Part shown: in pieces, positions 34,629 through 43,705 of the stretch
How positions within the stretch are numbered: position 1 is the stretch's first letter
How the letters are laid out: the number at the start of each line of letters is the position of its first letter
Assembly (NCBI GenBank): GCA_034521445.1
Contig: JAXHMM010000006.1
Location: 62,001-126,000 of the forward strand
Source: Balneolaceae bacterium
GTDB taxonomy: Bacteria > Bacteroidota > Rhodothermia > Balneolales > Balneolaceae
Reading direction: 5' to 3'
DNA length: 64,000 nt
Position numbers and translations under genes: made by a program
Notes under the pieces: generated by a model
Databases searched by the model: none
What the model saw: only the letters and a program-made list of their open reading frames with translations
Told to the model about the DNA's origin: nothing

Positions 34629-36980
34629 CTACTCCGTCCGCAGCGAATCCGCGGGATTGGCCCGTGCCGCGCGGATTGACTGGCCGCTGACTGTCAGCAG
34701 GGCGATCAGCAAGACGGCCGCTCCCACCGCAACGAAAGTCCACGCACCCAAATCAATCCGGTAGGCGAAATCCTGCAGCCAACGGCTAACCCCATAGTAA
34801 GCTATCGGCACGGCCACCAGGAAGCCCAGGCCAACCAGAAGCAGGAACTCCCGCGAGAGCAGAGCCACAATGTTGGAGACTGTCGCCCCCAGCACCTTGC
34901 GTATACCTATTTCCTTGGTCCGCCTCCGGGCGGAGAATGCCGCCAGTCCGAAAAGTCCCAGGCACGAAATTATAATTGAGAAGCCCGCGAAGCCTTTGAA
35001 CACCGATGCCATGCGAAGCTCCGCCCGGTACCGGCTGTCAAGCTCTTGGTCCAAAAAGGTGTAGTCGAACGGATAGCCTGTCTGAAACGAATCCCAGGTC
35101 TCCCTCACCTGCCGGAGTCCTTCCGAGATCTGTCCCTCAGGCAGTCGGATAAAAAGATTCCTCTTTGCCAACCCTTCCTCTCCGTAGCGGAATACCGTCG
35201 GGGTGATCCGTTCATAAAAAGTCTGGGCGTGAAAATCCTCCACTATACCCACCACATGGGCGTTAACCGGTTTTTCGACAAACTGGCCGCGGGCCTCCTC
35301 CACCCCGAACAGCCGGGCGGCCGACTCGTTCAGCAGCACGTTATCGGTGCTGTCGCCGTCAATATCACGACTTAGAAAACGACCGGAAATCAGGTCTGTC
35401 CCCAGGGTCTCCAGGTAGGAATGGCTGCCCTCTATCCAGTACAGCCGGCTGGGCACGTCCAGCTCGTTCTCCTCCAGTTGCATGTACATTCCCGGCTGCC
35501 CCAGCATATTTCCAAATGCCACCTGCTCGACAGAAGTATTACGGAGCAGTTCCTGTCGAAAGGTATCAAATTGATCGCTGACTGCATTGCTGCGGTCGGT
35601 GATCATCAGGATCTGCTCATCCTCTCCGTCCATGCGATTTTCCTGTATATAGGTCATCTGTCGGGATATCAGTACGGTAGCCAAAATCACGACAAGGGAC
35701 ACGGCAAACTGGATCACCACCAATCCCCTCCGAAGCGAAGCCTTCGACACTCCCCGGACACCGAATTGTCCCTGGAAGATCTGCTTGGGTGTAAATCCCG
35801 ACATGTAAAAGGCGCAGTAGGCCCCGCTCATCAGAGTAACTCCCGCAAAAAGGGCTGTGAGAATCAGAACCCCCTCGAGATTCAACCAACTCATCGCACT
35901 CAGATCCAATCCCAGCACCTGCTGTATATGGGGCAGGAGCGCCTCAAACAGCATCAGCCCAAGAAAGAAGCCTATGCTGCAGGTAAGAGCCGTTTCCACC
36001 ATCACCTGCTGCACTACCTGAAAGCGGCTGGCCCCTACCGATTTACGTACCCCGATTTCCCGGGTCCGCTCCATGGCGCGTGCCGTAGCCTGGTTGATAT
36101 AATTGACACAGGCGATAAGTAGAATCAGAAGAGCTACGGCAAAAAATATCCGTATGTAGGTCATCTTGTCCGACCCGCCCTGGCGTCCCTCCGGATATAG
36201 ATATATCTCCGACAGAGGTTGCAAAACCATCCGGCGAGTGCTCAGGTCGGTGTCTTCCCTGTACTTGGCGTAGGTACGGATATAATCCGGAAATTTACGT
36301 TCCAGCTCGGCCGCACTGTTTTCGGACAGTTTCAGATAGGTAGGAGCCGTATGGTACTGCCAGCTTCCCATCTCGCTCTCCTCCGTTCTCATCACCGCCT
36401 TGAAACCCATGTGGGTGTTGGACGGGGGATCCTCCACCACGCCGGTAACCGGCCGTTCCATCCGCTTGTTCAGGGAAACCGTTTCTCCTATAGGATTTTC
36501 TTCTCCAAAGAGTCGCCGTGCGAGGGACTCTGTAATCACCATCGCATCGGGCTGGGAAAAACTCCTTTCCGCCGATCCGTACAGGAAAGTATGGGAAAAT
36601 ACCTGGAAGAAATCCTGCGTGGCAGTCATGACCCCCTCCTCGTAAAACTGCCGGTCGCCATACTCAAACAGGTACTGCATGGAGGAGGGGGGAAGGGTCT
36701 TGACCCCAAACAACACTTCAGGATAAGTCTCCTCCAGATGGCCAGCCAGTCCCATAGGAGTGCCCGAAAATATGTTCCCGCTGTCGGTGTAATGCATAAG
36801 CACCCGGTAGACCTGGTCTGACTCCGGCAGGTGCTCTTCGTAGCTGGTTTCGTGCCGGATATAGAAAATGATGACCATGAACACGGCCAGCGCCACCGCC
36901 AGACCGGCGATATTGATGAAGGCGTATCCTTTATTACGAGCCAAGTTTCTCCAGGCGATTTTAATGTAATTAAGAAACAT
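34629..36980 (-). CDS. FtsX/MacB-type permease, third gene of a three-permease operon
   Basis: A 783-residue permease whose stop faces the DUF4143 ATPase gene. Motifs are RTREIGVRKSVGASRFQVVQQV and TKEIGIRKVLGATVSNIVALLSREFL, ending AARANPADSLRTE. Its N-terminal region (IAGLAVALAVFMVIIFYIRHETSYEEHLPE) matches the permease at 27657-30023 better than its operon mates. Only 28 bp separate it from the permease before it, so it is transcribed with it. No ATPase is in the operon. Confidence 0.92.
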   Translation of the reverse strand: MFLNYIKIAWRNLARNKGYAFINIAGLAVALAVFMVIIFYIRHETSYEEHLPESDQVYRVLMHYTDSGNIFSGTPMGLAGHLEETYPEVLFGVKTLPPSSMQYLFEYGDRQFYEEGVMTATQDFFQVFSHTFLYGSAERSFSQPDAMVITESLARRLFGEENPIGETVSLNKRMERPVTGVVEDPPSNTHMGFKAVMRTEESEMGSWQYHTAPTYLKLSENSAAELERKFPDYIRTYAKYREDTDLSTRRMVLQPLSEIYLYPEGRQGGSDKMTYIRIFFAVALLILLIACVNYINQATARAMERTREIGVRKSVGASRFQVVQQVMVETALTCSIGFFLGLMLFEALLPHIQQVLGLDLSAMSWLNLEGVLILTALFAGVTLMSGAYCAFYMSGFTPKQIFQGQFGVRGVSKASLRRGLVVIQFAVSLVVILATVLISRQMTYIQENRMDGEDEQILMITDRSNAVSDQFDTFRQELLRNTSVEQVAFGNMLGQPGMYMQLEENELDVPSRLYWIEGSHSYLETLGTDLISGRFLSRDIDGDSTDNVLLNESAARLFGVEEARGQFVEKPVNAHVVGIVEDFHAQTFYERITPTVFRYGEEGLAKRNLFIRLPEGQISEGLRQVRETWDSFQTGYPFDYTFLDQELDSRYRAELRMASVFKGFAGFSIIISCLGLFGLAAFSARRRTKEIGIRKVLGATVSNIVALLSREFLLLVGLGFLVAVPIAYYGVSRWLQDFAYRIDLGAWTFVAVGAAVLLIALLTVSGQSIRAARANPADSLRTE

Positions 36981-37008
36981 GGATCCGGGGTTTAGGAATT
37001 ACGAATGC

Positions 37009-39333
37009 TTACTCGCTTCGGAGTGACTCCACCGGGTTGGCCCGGGCGGCACGTACCGACTGCCAGCTGACGGTTAACAGTGCGATCAGCAGGGCGGCCC
37101 CACCCGCCAGGGCGAACACACCTATGCCGATTTCGACCCTGTAGGCAAAGTCCGCCAGCCACCGGTCCATGGCATACCAGGCTACCGGGGCGGCGATCAA
37201 AAAGCCGACGGCCACTTGCAGGAGAAAATCGCCCGAGAGGCGGGCGACGATACTCTCGGTAGTCGCGCCGAGCACCTTGCGTATGCCGATTTCCCGGGTT
37301 CGGCGGCGGGCTGCCAGCGCGGCCAGGCTGAAGAGTCCCATACAGGCGATAACGATGGTGACCAGGGAAAAGGCCCAGAAAATTTGTGCGAAGCGGTGGC
37401 TGCTCCGGTAGATATCGGCTATGCTGTCGTCCAGAAATGTGTATTCCATGGGTACGCCTCCGGCGACTTCGCTCCAGGCCTCGCGCAGGCGGTCGAGCGT
37501 CGGCCCGACCGATCCGGCCTGGAGACGAACATTCAGCGTATTGAATCCATCACGTCCGATTTGAAGGGCCAGTGGACCGATTTCGCTGTGGAGGGAGCGG
37601 TAGTGGAAGTCCGACACCACACCCGTGATCCGTCCCTGGAAGGGCAGGGCATCCAGCCCAAGCAAGGCGCCCAGGTTTTCGCCCTGGAACTCCTCGCTAT
37701 TCACCGCACGGGCAAAAGATTCATTGACCACCCACTCTCCCTCCTGAAGGTTCATGGGCGCTCCCGAAAGAGATCGAATGCCCATAAGAGATAGAAACTG
37801 GGGATCTACCGTCAGCACGGAAAAATGGGGGAAGGGACCTTCCTCCAACGTAAATTCCATGGCCCCGGATACGCCCACCGATCCACCGGAAGCGGCTACG
37901 CCCTCTACACCCGACACCCCCTGCATACGCTGCTTGAGCACCTCGTACTGTTGCTGCTGCTCACCCTTCAGGGATATGGTAATCACATGCTCCCTGTCGA
38001 AGCCCAGGTCGGACTCCATCATGTAGTCCAGCTGGTTCTGTACGATGAGCGTGCTGCAGATGAGGGCAATGGAGACGGCAAACTGGAACACCACCAGTCC
38101 CTTTCGCAGCAGGCTGTTTCCCGACGACTGTGCCGTTTCGTTACGGAAGATGGCCGAGGGATCCAGGCGCGCCAGGTAGAGCGTCACGTAGGCGGCTGAT
38201 AAAACGGTTATCACAAGCACCAGGGGAACCAGAAGGGCCCAGAGCCACGGATCGAGCAGCCCGTAGGAACTCAGCGTGACGCCGGGGATGGCGCTGGCCA
38301 GGGGATAGACCATCTCCACCATCAGCAGGGCTGCGGTAACGGCAAGGAGGCTCGCGAGGAAGGACTCGGAAAGGAAACGCAGGGAAAGCTGCGAGGGCCG
38401 GGCACCCATGGCCTTCCGCACGCCTACCTCCCGACTGCGCGGAATCAGCTGAGCTATGGAAAGGTTGATATGGTTGACCACTGCAATAAGCAGCAGAAAA
38501 AACGCGGCAAAGGAAAAGATATAGAGATAACTCACGTCGCCGGACGCATCAAAGGCGTAGAGATGCAGCTGATCCAGGCGCTCCAGCATATAGCCCTGCA
38601 GAGCCGGGTTTTCGCTGTTTGCCCGGGTAAGTGCCAGCATCTGTTGTTTGACTTCGCCGGTATCGGCACCGGGTGCCAGCAGCACGTAGCTGGTGATGGA
38701 GGATATTCGCTCCCATTGCAGGGTATTATCCGCCGGATTTGCCAGAATGTGAAAAGGCAGTTCGGTGGCGCCGGGAGGGTTGGCGATGATGCCCATTACG
38801 GTCAATTGCCGTTCCTGTTCGGAAACGGTAATCACCTTGCCTACCGGATCCTCCTCCCCGAAATACTTCTCGGCCATGCGTCGGGAGATCACGGCGCTCC
38901 CGGGCGCGGCAAGGGCCTCTTGCGGGCTCCCCCGAAGAAAGGCAACGGTAAACATGTCAAATACGGCCTGCTCGGTGTAGAACAGGTCATCCTCGTAGAA
39001 GGATCGGTCCCCGTACTCTACCAGGGTGTTCTCCCTGCGGGTCAGCCGGGCGGCGTTCTCCACGCCGGAGGCCTCCTGCCTCAGGGTCCGGGCCAGCAGG
39101 CTGGGTGAGCGGTTGCTGAGCACCTCCTGCCCGCTGTACTCCATTTGCTGGCCAATTCGGTAGATACGCTCCGCCTTGGCGTGATGCGACTCATAGGTCA
39201 GTTCGTGATGGACGTACAGTCCTACAAGTATGCAGCAGGCCACCGCGACGGACAGGCCCAGGGTGGTCACCAGGCTGTAGCCCTTGTTTTTCCGCAGGTT
39301 GCGCCAGGCGACTTTAAGATGGTTCGATAACAT
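37009..39333 (-). CDS. FtsX/MacB-type permease, second gene of a three-permease operon
   Basis: The 774-residue protein keeps the two FtsX blocks (PRSREVGVRKAMGARPSQLSLRF and TREIGIRKVLGATTESIVARLSGDFL). It is the shortest full-length copy; its periplasmic domains are trimmed. TM1 has LGLSVAVACCILVGLYVHHELTY. A deviation is NHINLSIAQLIPRSR in place of the common FVNLATARSxxRAR just before the first coupling helix. Gaps of 22 and 28 bp join it to its neighbours. Confidence 0.92.
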   Translation of the reverse strand: MLSNHLKVAWRNLRKNKGYSLVTTLGLSVAVACCILVGLYVHHELTYESHHAKAERIYRIGQQMEYSGQEVLSNRSPSLLARTLRQEASGVENAARLTRRENTLVEYGDRSFYEDDLFYTEQAVFDMFTVAFLRGSPQEALAAPGSAVISRRMAEKYFGEEDPVGKVITVSEQERQLTVMGIIANPPGATELPFHILANPADNTLQWERISSITSYVLLAPGADTGEVKQQMLALTRANSENPALQGYMLERLDQLHLYAFDASGDVSYLYIFSFAAFFLLLIAVVNHINLSIAQLIPRSREVGVRKAMGARPSQLSLRFLSESFLASLLAVTAALLMVEMVYPLASAIPGVTLSSYGLLDPWLWALLVPLVLVITVLSAAYVTLYLARLDPSAIFRNETAQSSGNSLLRKGLVVFQFAVSIALICSTLIVQNQLDYMMESDLGFDREHVITISLKGEQQQQYEVLKQRMQGVSGVEGVAASGGSVGVSGAMEFTLEEGPFPHFSVLTVDPQFLSLMGIRSLSGAPMNLQEGEWVVNESFARAVNSEEFQGENLGALLGLDALPFQGRITGVVSDFHYRSLHSEIGPLALQIGRDGFNTLNVRLQAGSVGPTLDRLREAWSEVAGGVPMEYTFLDDSIADIYRSSHRFAQIFWAFSLVTIVIACMGLFSLAALAARRRTREIGIRKVLGATTESIVARLSGDFLLQVAVGFLIAAPVAWYAMDRWLADFAYRVEIGIGVFALAGGAALLIALLTVSWQSVRAARANPVESLRSE

Positions 39334-39355
39334 GCGGGCTATTTTGAATGGATGA

Positions 39356-41776
39356 TTATTCTGAACGCAGCGACTCCACCGGGTTGGCCAATGCGGCCCG
39401 TATCGACTGCCAGCTCACCGTCAGCAGGGCAATCAGCAGGGCGGCGCCTCCCGCCAGGGCGAAGACGCCGGCTCCGATCTCGATCTTGTAGGCGAAATCC
39501 GCCAGCCACCAGTCCATTGCATAGTACGCCACCGGCACGGCGATCACGAAGCCGATGGTTACCAGTTTGATGAAATCTTTACTGAGGAGGGTGACAATGT
39601 TCGATACGGTCGCCCCCAGCACCTTGCGGATACCAATCTCCTTGGTGCGCCGCCGCGCCGCCAGCGCGGCAAGGCCGAAGAGCCCAAAGCAGGCCAGCAG
39701 GATGGAGGCGCCGGATGAAGCCTTCATGATGGTTCCCCAACGCTGCTCCTCGGCGTACTGCCTGCGCACGTAATCCTCCAGGAAGGTGTAGCTGAAGTTC
39801 TCGTCGGGCGCGACCTCCGTCCATAACTCCTCCAGCCTCCCCAGTGTGCTGCTTACCGTGGCGGTGTTAATGCGCACCAGGATACTGTAGACAGGATATT
39901 CGCTTTGATTTTCTCGGTGCATATAGGCCACCGGCTCTATCTGGTTGTAGAGATTCATGGTGTGATAGTTCTCCATGACCCCGATGACCTGCATGCCTTC
40001 GAAATTGCCCCATTTGTCATCGATCGTCTGGCCGATGGGCTGCTCCCACCCCATCTCCTCTACAAGGCGCTTATTCACGATCATCCCGTTCTTCAACTCG
40101 GCGGGCCGTTCCCGGGAGAATGCCCTTCCGGCTTCCAGCTCGATGCCCATGGTCTCCATGTAGTGTTCGTCAGCCACCTCGCCATGTATTACCCCGCTGT
40201 AGGCTTCGGTACTCACGCCGAAGATTCCCGAGGTAAAGCCATCCAGCTCCTCCATATTCTCGAAGAGGCCGGAGGTGCCGGAAACGGCTTCCACGCCGGG
40301 TATGCGGCGTGCTTCTTCGTGGAACCGACGGTAGATTTCCGCCCCGCGTTCGGCGTTGCCCAATCCCCCGGCCTCAAGGCGCACCACGCCCTCCGGCTCG
40401 TAGCCCAGGTCGGTGTTGGTCATGTAATGCAGCTGCTTTTGCATCAGCACCGTGACGGCGATAAATGAAATGGTCATGGCAAACTGCACCACGATGAGCG
40501 AGCGTACCAAGGGAGAAGTCCGGCCACCGCCGGTTGACTTCCGGAAGATGGAGGCGATGCTCCTGCCCGACAGCACCAGAGCGGGATAGACGCCCGTCAG
40601 GAGCGTGGCCAGCAGCAGCACGCCCCCCACCAGCAGCAGGAGCCCGGGATCCTGCAGGAAATTCATGGTCACCTGCTGCTGCACCATCTGCTGGAAGAAG
40701 GGCAGGAGCAACTCCGCAAGCAACAGGGCCGCCAACAGGGACAGGCAGCAGGTCAGGAAGACCTCGCCCAGAAACTGGCGCGCAAGCTGCCCGCGGTCCG
40801 CGCCCACCACCTTGCGTATGCCGATCTCCCGGTCTCTCGTGGCGGCGCGGCCCAGGGTCAGACTCACAAAATTGATGCCCGCGATGGCCAGCACCACCAG
40901 GGCAATGACGCCCAGCACCAGCGGGTAAAGAGGATTGCTCTGGGGTAACATGGAGCTGACCTCCTGGCTGAAGTATATTTCATCCACCGGCTGAAGCCGG
41001 AGCTCCGTCTTGAACTGCTCGCCCACCGCCCCGTAGTTGTCTGTTACAAAGGCGGGCAGCTTCTGAGCAAGCGTCCGGACATCGGCGTTCTCGTTCAGAA
41101 GCAGCCAGGTCTCGCCCCAGCCGCTGGCCCAGGCCCTCTGGCCTGCGGGAAAATCCCGGGGAATGGCCTCGAAGGGAATAACCATGCCGAATTCCAGGCT
41201 GGAGTTCCGGGGAGGATTCTCCGCCACGGCAGATACGGTGAAGGCATGCTCGGTATCCTGGATGACCACAGGGAGGGAGTTGCCCACCACATCCGTCGTA
41301 CCGAACAGTTCCCGGGCTTTCGATTCGGTCAGCACCACATTTTGCCGGCTGGCCAGGGCCTGGGAGGGGTCGCCCTGCCGGAGGGGAAAGGTGAACATCT
41401 GAAAAAATTCGGGACCGGCGACCAGGGACCGCTCCGTCCGGAAGGTCCCCTCCTGTTCCACCTGCACCATGGCGCCCCCTACTTTGATAGCGGAGGCAAT
41501 TTCAGGCAGCTGCTCTTCCAGGCGCTCCGCCAACAAGTGCGGCGATATGGCCCCGTGGCGAACTTCCTCTGTACGGGGATTTGTCTCCGTTTCCACCACC
41601 CGGTAGAGGCGGTCGCCGTTTTGGTGAAATTGATCGTACGACCACTCAAAACGCACGTAGGCCGCCAGCAGGATACAGCATGCGATGCCCACCGCCAGTC
41701 CGCCGATACTGATGGCCGAATCGATCTTGTGATTGAACAGGTTACGCCAGGCGATCTTGATGTAATTCTTGAGCAT
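39356..41776 (-). CDS. FtsX/MacB-type permease, first gene of a three-permease operon
   Basis: The 806-residue permease heads the operon 41776 to 34629. Coupling motifs are TRDREIGIRKVVGADRGQLARQF and TKEIGIRKVLGATVSNIVTLLSKDFI, ending ALANPVESLRSE. The second periplasmic domain includes MEELDGFTSGIFGVSTEAYSG. A sigma-54-like element and a two-site dyad region lie 105-210 bp upstream of its start, almost the same arrangement as before the permease at 16321. That supports co-regulation by an NtrC-type protein. Confidence 0.92.
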   Translation of the reverse strand: MLKNYIKIAWRNLFNHKIDSAISIGGLAVGIACCILLAAYVRFEWSYDQFHQNGDRLYRVVETETNPRTEEVRHGAISPHLLAERLEEQLPEIASAIKVGGAMVQVEQEGTFRTERSLVAGPEFFQMFTFPLRQGDPSQALASRQNVVLTESKARELFGTTDVVGNSLPVVIQDTEHAFTVSAVAENPPRNSSLEFGMVIPFEAIPRDFPAGQRAWASGWGETWLLLNENADVRTLAQKLPAFVTDNYGAVGEQFKTELRLQPVDEIYFSQEVSSMLPQSNPLYPLVLGVIALVVLAIAGINFVSLTLGRAATRDREIGIRKVVGADRGQLARQFLGEVFLTCCLSLLAALLLAELLLPFFQQMVQQQVTMNFLQDPGLLLLVGGVLLLATLLTGVYPALVLSGRSIASIFRKSTGGGRTSPLVRSLIVVQFAMTISFIAVTVLMQKQLHYMTNTDLGYEPEGVVRLEAGGLGNAERGAEIYRRFHEEARRIPGVEAVSGTSGLFENMEELDGFTSGIFGVSTEAYSGVIHGEVADEHYMETMGIELEAGRAFSRERPAELKNGMIVNKRLVEEMGWEQPIGQTIDDKWGNFEGMQVIGVMENYHTMNLYNQIEPVAYMHRENQSEYPVYSILVRINTATVSSTLGRLEELWTEVAPDENFSYTFLEDYVRRQYAEEQRWGTIMKASSGASILLACFGLFGLAALAARRRTKEIGIRKVLGATVSNIVTLLSKDFIKLVTIGFVIAVPVAYYAMDWWLADFAYKIEIGAGVFALAGGAALLIALLTVSWQSIRAALANPVESLRSE

Positions 41777-41880
41777 GTTACCTCACTGTATCGTTGTTGA
41801 AATGAGCATCTTGAAACCGGCAAACGGTTCATCCGAATGATCTGCGAAAACCTCTAATCAGTCCCGGTACGATACTATTT

Positions 41881-41897
41881 CCCCAATAATCATACCA
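41881..41897 (-). promoter_or_regulatory. Sigma-54-like promoter element of the three-permease operon
   Basis: The minus strand reads TGGTATGATTATTGGGG, one base away from the element at 16381-16397. It carries the -24 GG and a TTG at the -12 position, with GG where GC is usual. The ATG is 105 bp downstream. Confidence 0.55.
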
Positions 41898-41949
41898 GTT
41901 TCCTTTACCGGGCATAACAATCGATATATGGAGATGTGTCCCCTCAAAT

Positions 41950-41986
41950 TGTTCGTATTGATACAACGGGTGTACGCAGGCGTACA
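41950..41986. promoter_or_regulatory. Candidate enhancer (UAS): TGTTCG site and TGTACGC-AG-GCGTACA dyad
   Basis: TGTTCGTATTGATACAAC begins at 41950, 53 bp from the end of the promoter element, and TGTACGCAGGCGTACA (41971-41986) is a perfect dyad with a 2-bp centre. Both match the order of sites at 16451-16490. No other feature is visible in the 294 bp between the operon start (41776) and the remnant at 42071. Confidence 0.55.
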
Positions 41987-42070
41987 GTTTGATAGAAACA
42001 AACAGTGCTCATCTATGCTCACGCCGCCCGAACAGATTCCATCCCAACAGTAATCGGCACTTGTCGCTTC

Positions 42071-42127
42071 CTACTCCGACCGCAGCGTGTCCACCGGGTT
42101 GGCCAGGGCGATGAGCAGGGTGACGCC
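42071..42127 (-). pseudogene. Permease C-terminal remnant with an internal deletion
   Basis: The minus strand reads GVTLLIALANPVDTLRSE and TAG (42071-42073). Intact copies have LLIALLTVSWQSLRAALANPVDSLRSE, so the middle is missing. In the intact copy at 27657 the deleted stretch is bounded by CCAGGGC and GCAGGGC, and joining these repeats gives the sequence seen here. It lies 13 bp downstream of the TolC-like gene. Confidence 0.75.
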
Positions 42128-42140
42128 TGAAGGCGCGCGG

Positions 42141-43640
42141 CTATTCCATGCCTACACTGTAATCGATCATCTGGTTGTCCCTGAAATTGTAGAGGGTCAT
42201 CCGCCGAAGGTTGTAGAGGCCGGTCCAGAAGCGGCTCAGCTCTCGGATGTAGGCCACGCGGGCGGCATCCCGCTGGGCCTGGGCCTGGAAAAGGAACTCT
42301 ATATCGGTGTCGCCGACCAGGTAGCGGGTCTGAGCCACATCGTAGCGTCGCTGGGCAATACCGTCCGATTCGCGAGCCAGCTGCACCTGGTTGCTGCGCT
42401 GGAGGAACTCCCTCACCTGCGTCTCCACACCCTGCACGAATTGCTGTCGCTGGTAATCGATCATCGTGGCTGTTCGGCGCTGCTCGTTGCGTGCGGCGTT
42501 CACCTGCGCCCGCTGTTGGCCCCAGTTGAAAATGGGTATCTGGAAACCCATGGTAAGGAACTGGCTGTTTTGGGTTTCGGTGTAGAGATCGGCCAAGTCC
42601 TCCGAGGTCTTGTTGATGCCATATCGGGCAATCAGATTCATCTGCAGGTTGGACTGCGCCTTCTGCTGCGCGAAGTTGGCGTCGGCCTGCATCTCCTGCA
42701 GCTCGTACCGGAGGGCCTCGTTGTTGTTCTCCATGGCCAGCTGTACGGCGCGGTCAATCTGGACGTTGACTTCCGGCAGCTCCTCCGGCGCATCAAGCTC
42801 CATGGAGACGTCGGTGGAGTAGCCCAGGAAAATCTTGAAGTTGTTCAGCACCCGCTGGTATTCTATTTCGGAGTTGCTCACCGACACCTGTGCGTTTTTC
42901 AGTTCCAGCTCGGAGGCCAGTAAATCGTTCTCTGAGATATCGCCCACCCGGTAGCGCGACAGGTTGATGGTATGGATGGAATCGTTGCTGGCCCTGTTGA
43001 AACGGGCGTTCTCCAGCTGCACCTGCGCCAGGTAGACATTGAAAAAGTTCTGCGCTGTTCGCTGGGCGACCTGCTCCATGTTCTGCACAAACTGCTTCTG
43101 GGCAATCTCAAAGCGCAGCGGCTCAATGCGGTTGCGCCATTTGAGGTTGTTGTACTGGAAGATAGGCTGAACAAACTGCGCCTGCAGGGGTGTGCTGCTC
43201 CAGAGGTAGCTGTTCTCTCCGCCGAAGATGCCCAGGCGTCCAATTTCCGACGACAGCGAAAGTCGGCCTCCAGTCAATGGAATGTTCTGGTTGACCGAAA
43301 GCTCCGCACCGGCATTTGACTGCACCTGGTCGCGGAAGACCACGCTCCCGTCGGGCTGTGTGACGGGAATAATGCTGCGGTTGTAGTTGGGGGCGTCGCC
43401 CGACAGGTCCAGACTGGGCAGCAAGTCCGCCCGGAAGGCTCGGTACTGCCACTGGCTGGCAATCATGTCGAAGCGTGCCAGGCGCGCCTCCGGACTCTGG
43501 TCCTGCGCAATTTCGATGGCCTCCTGCAGGGTGAGCGTGCCCAGCTGCTGCCCGCTCTGGGCCTGCACCGGCAGGGCTAGCCCAGCCCAGAGCAGCATGA
43601 TCAGTACGATTGATGAACGTTTTTTGCTGAATAAATCCAT
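42141..43640 (-). CDS. TolC-family outer membrane efflux protein
   Basis: The 499-residue protein has a signal peptide (residues 9-28, ending PVQAQ). Two long TolC-type coiled-coil repeats follow: LTLQEAIEIAQDQSPEARLARFDM and, in the second half, long helices such as QQRAQVNAARNEQRRTATMIDYQRQQFVQGVETQVREFLQ. It should form the outer-membrane channel of the pump encoded just upstream (permease, ATPase, adaptor), the last gene of that operon. The gap to the permease is 65 bp. Confidence 0.92.
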   Translation of the reverse strand: MDLFSKKRSSIVLIMLLWAGLALPVQAQSGQQLGTLTLQEAIEIAQDQSPEARLARFDMIASQWQYRAFRADLLPSLDLSGDAPNYNRSIIPVTQPDGSVVFRDQVQSNAGAELSVNQNIPLTGGRLSLSSEIGRLGIFGGENSYLWSSTPLQAQFVQPIFQYNNLKWRNRIEPLRFEIAQKQFVQNMEQVAQRTAQNFFNVYLAQVQLENARFNRASNDSIHTINLSRYRVGDISENDLLASELELKNAQVSVSNSEIEYQRVLNNFKIFLGYSTDVSMELDAPEELPEVNVQIDRAVQLAMENNNEALRYELQEMQADANFAQQKAQSNLQMNLIARYGINKTSEDLADLYTETQNSQFLTMGFQIPIFNWGQQRAQVNAARNEQRRTATMIDYQRQQFVQGVETQVREFLQRSNQVQLARESDGIAQRRYDVAQTRYLVGDTDIEFLFQAQAQRDAARVAYIRELSRFWTGLYNLRRMTLYNFRDNQMIDYSVGME

Positions 43641-43705
43641 TGCGTATCGTTTGGTTCGGTTAAGTACTCATAGGTACGAAATATAGTCGCACACTTACAA
43701 TCTCG

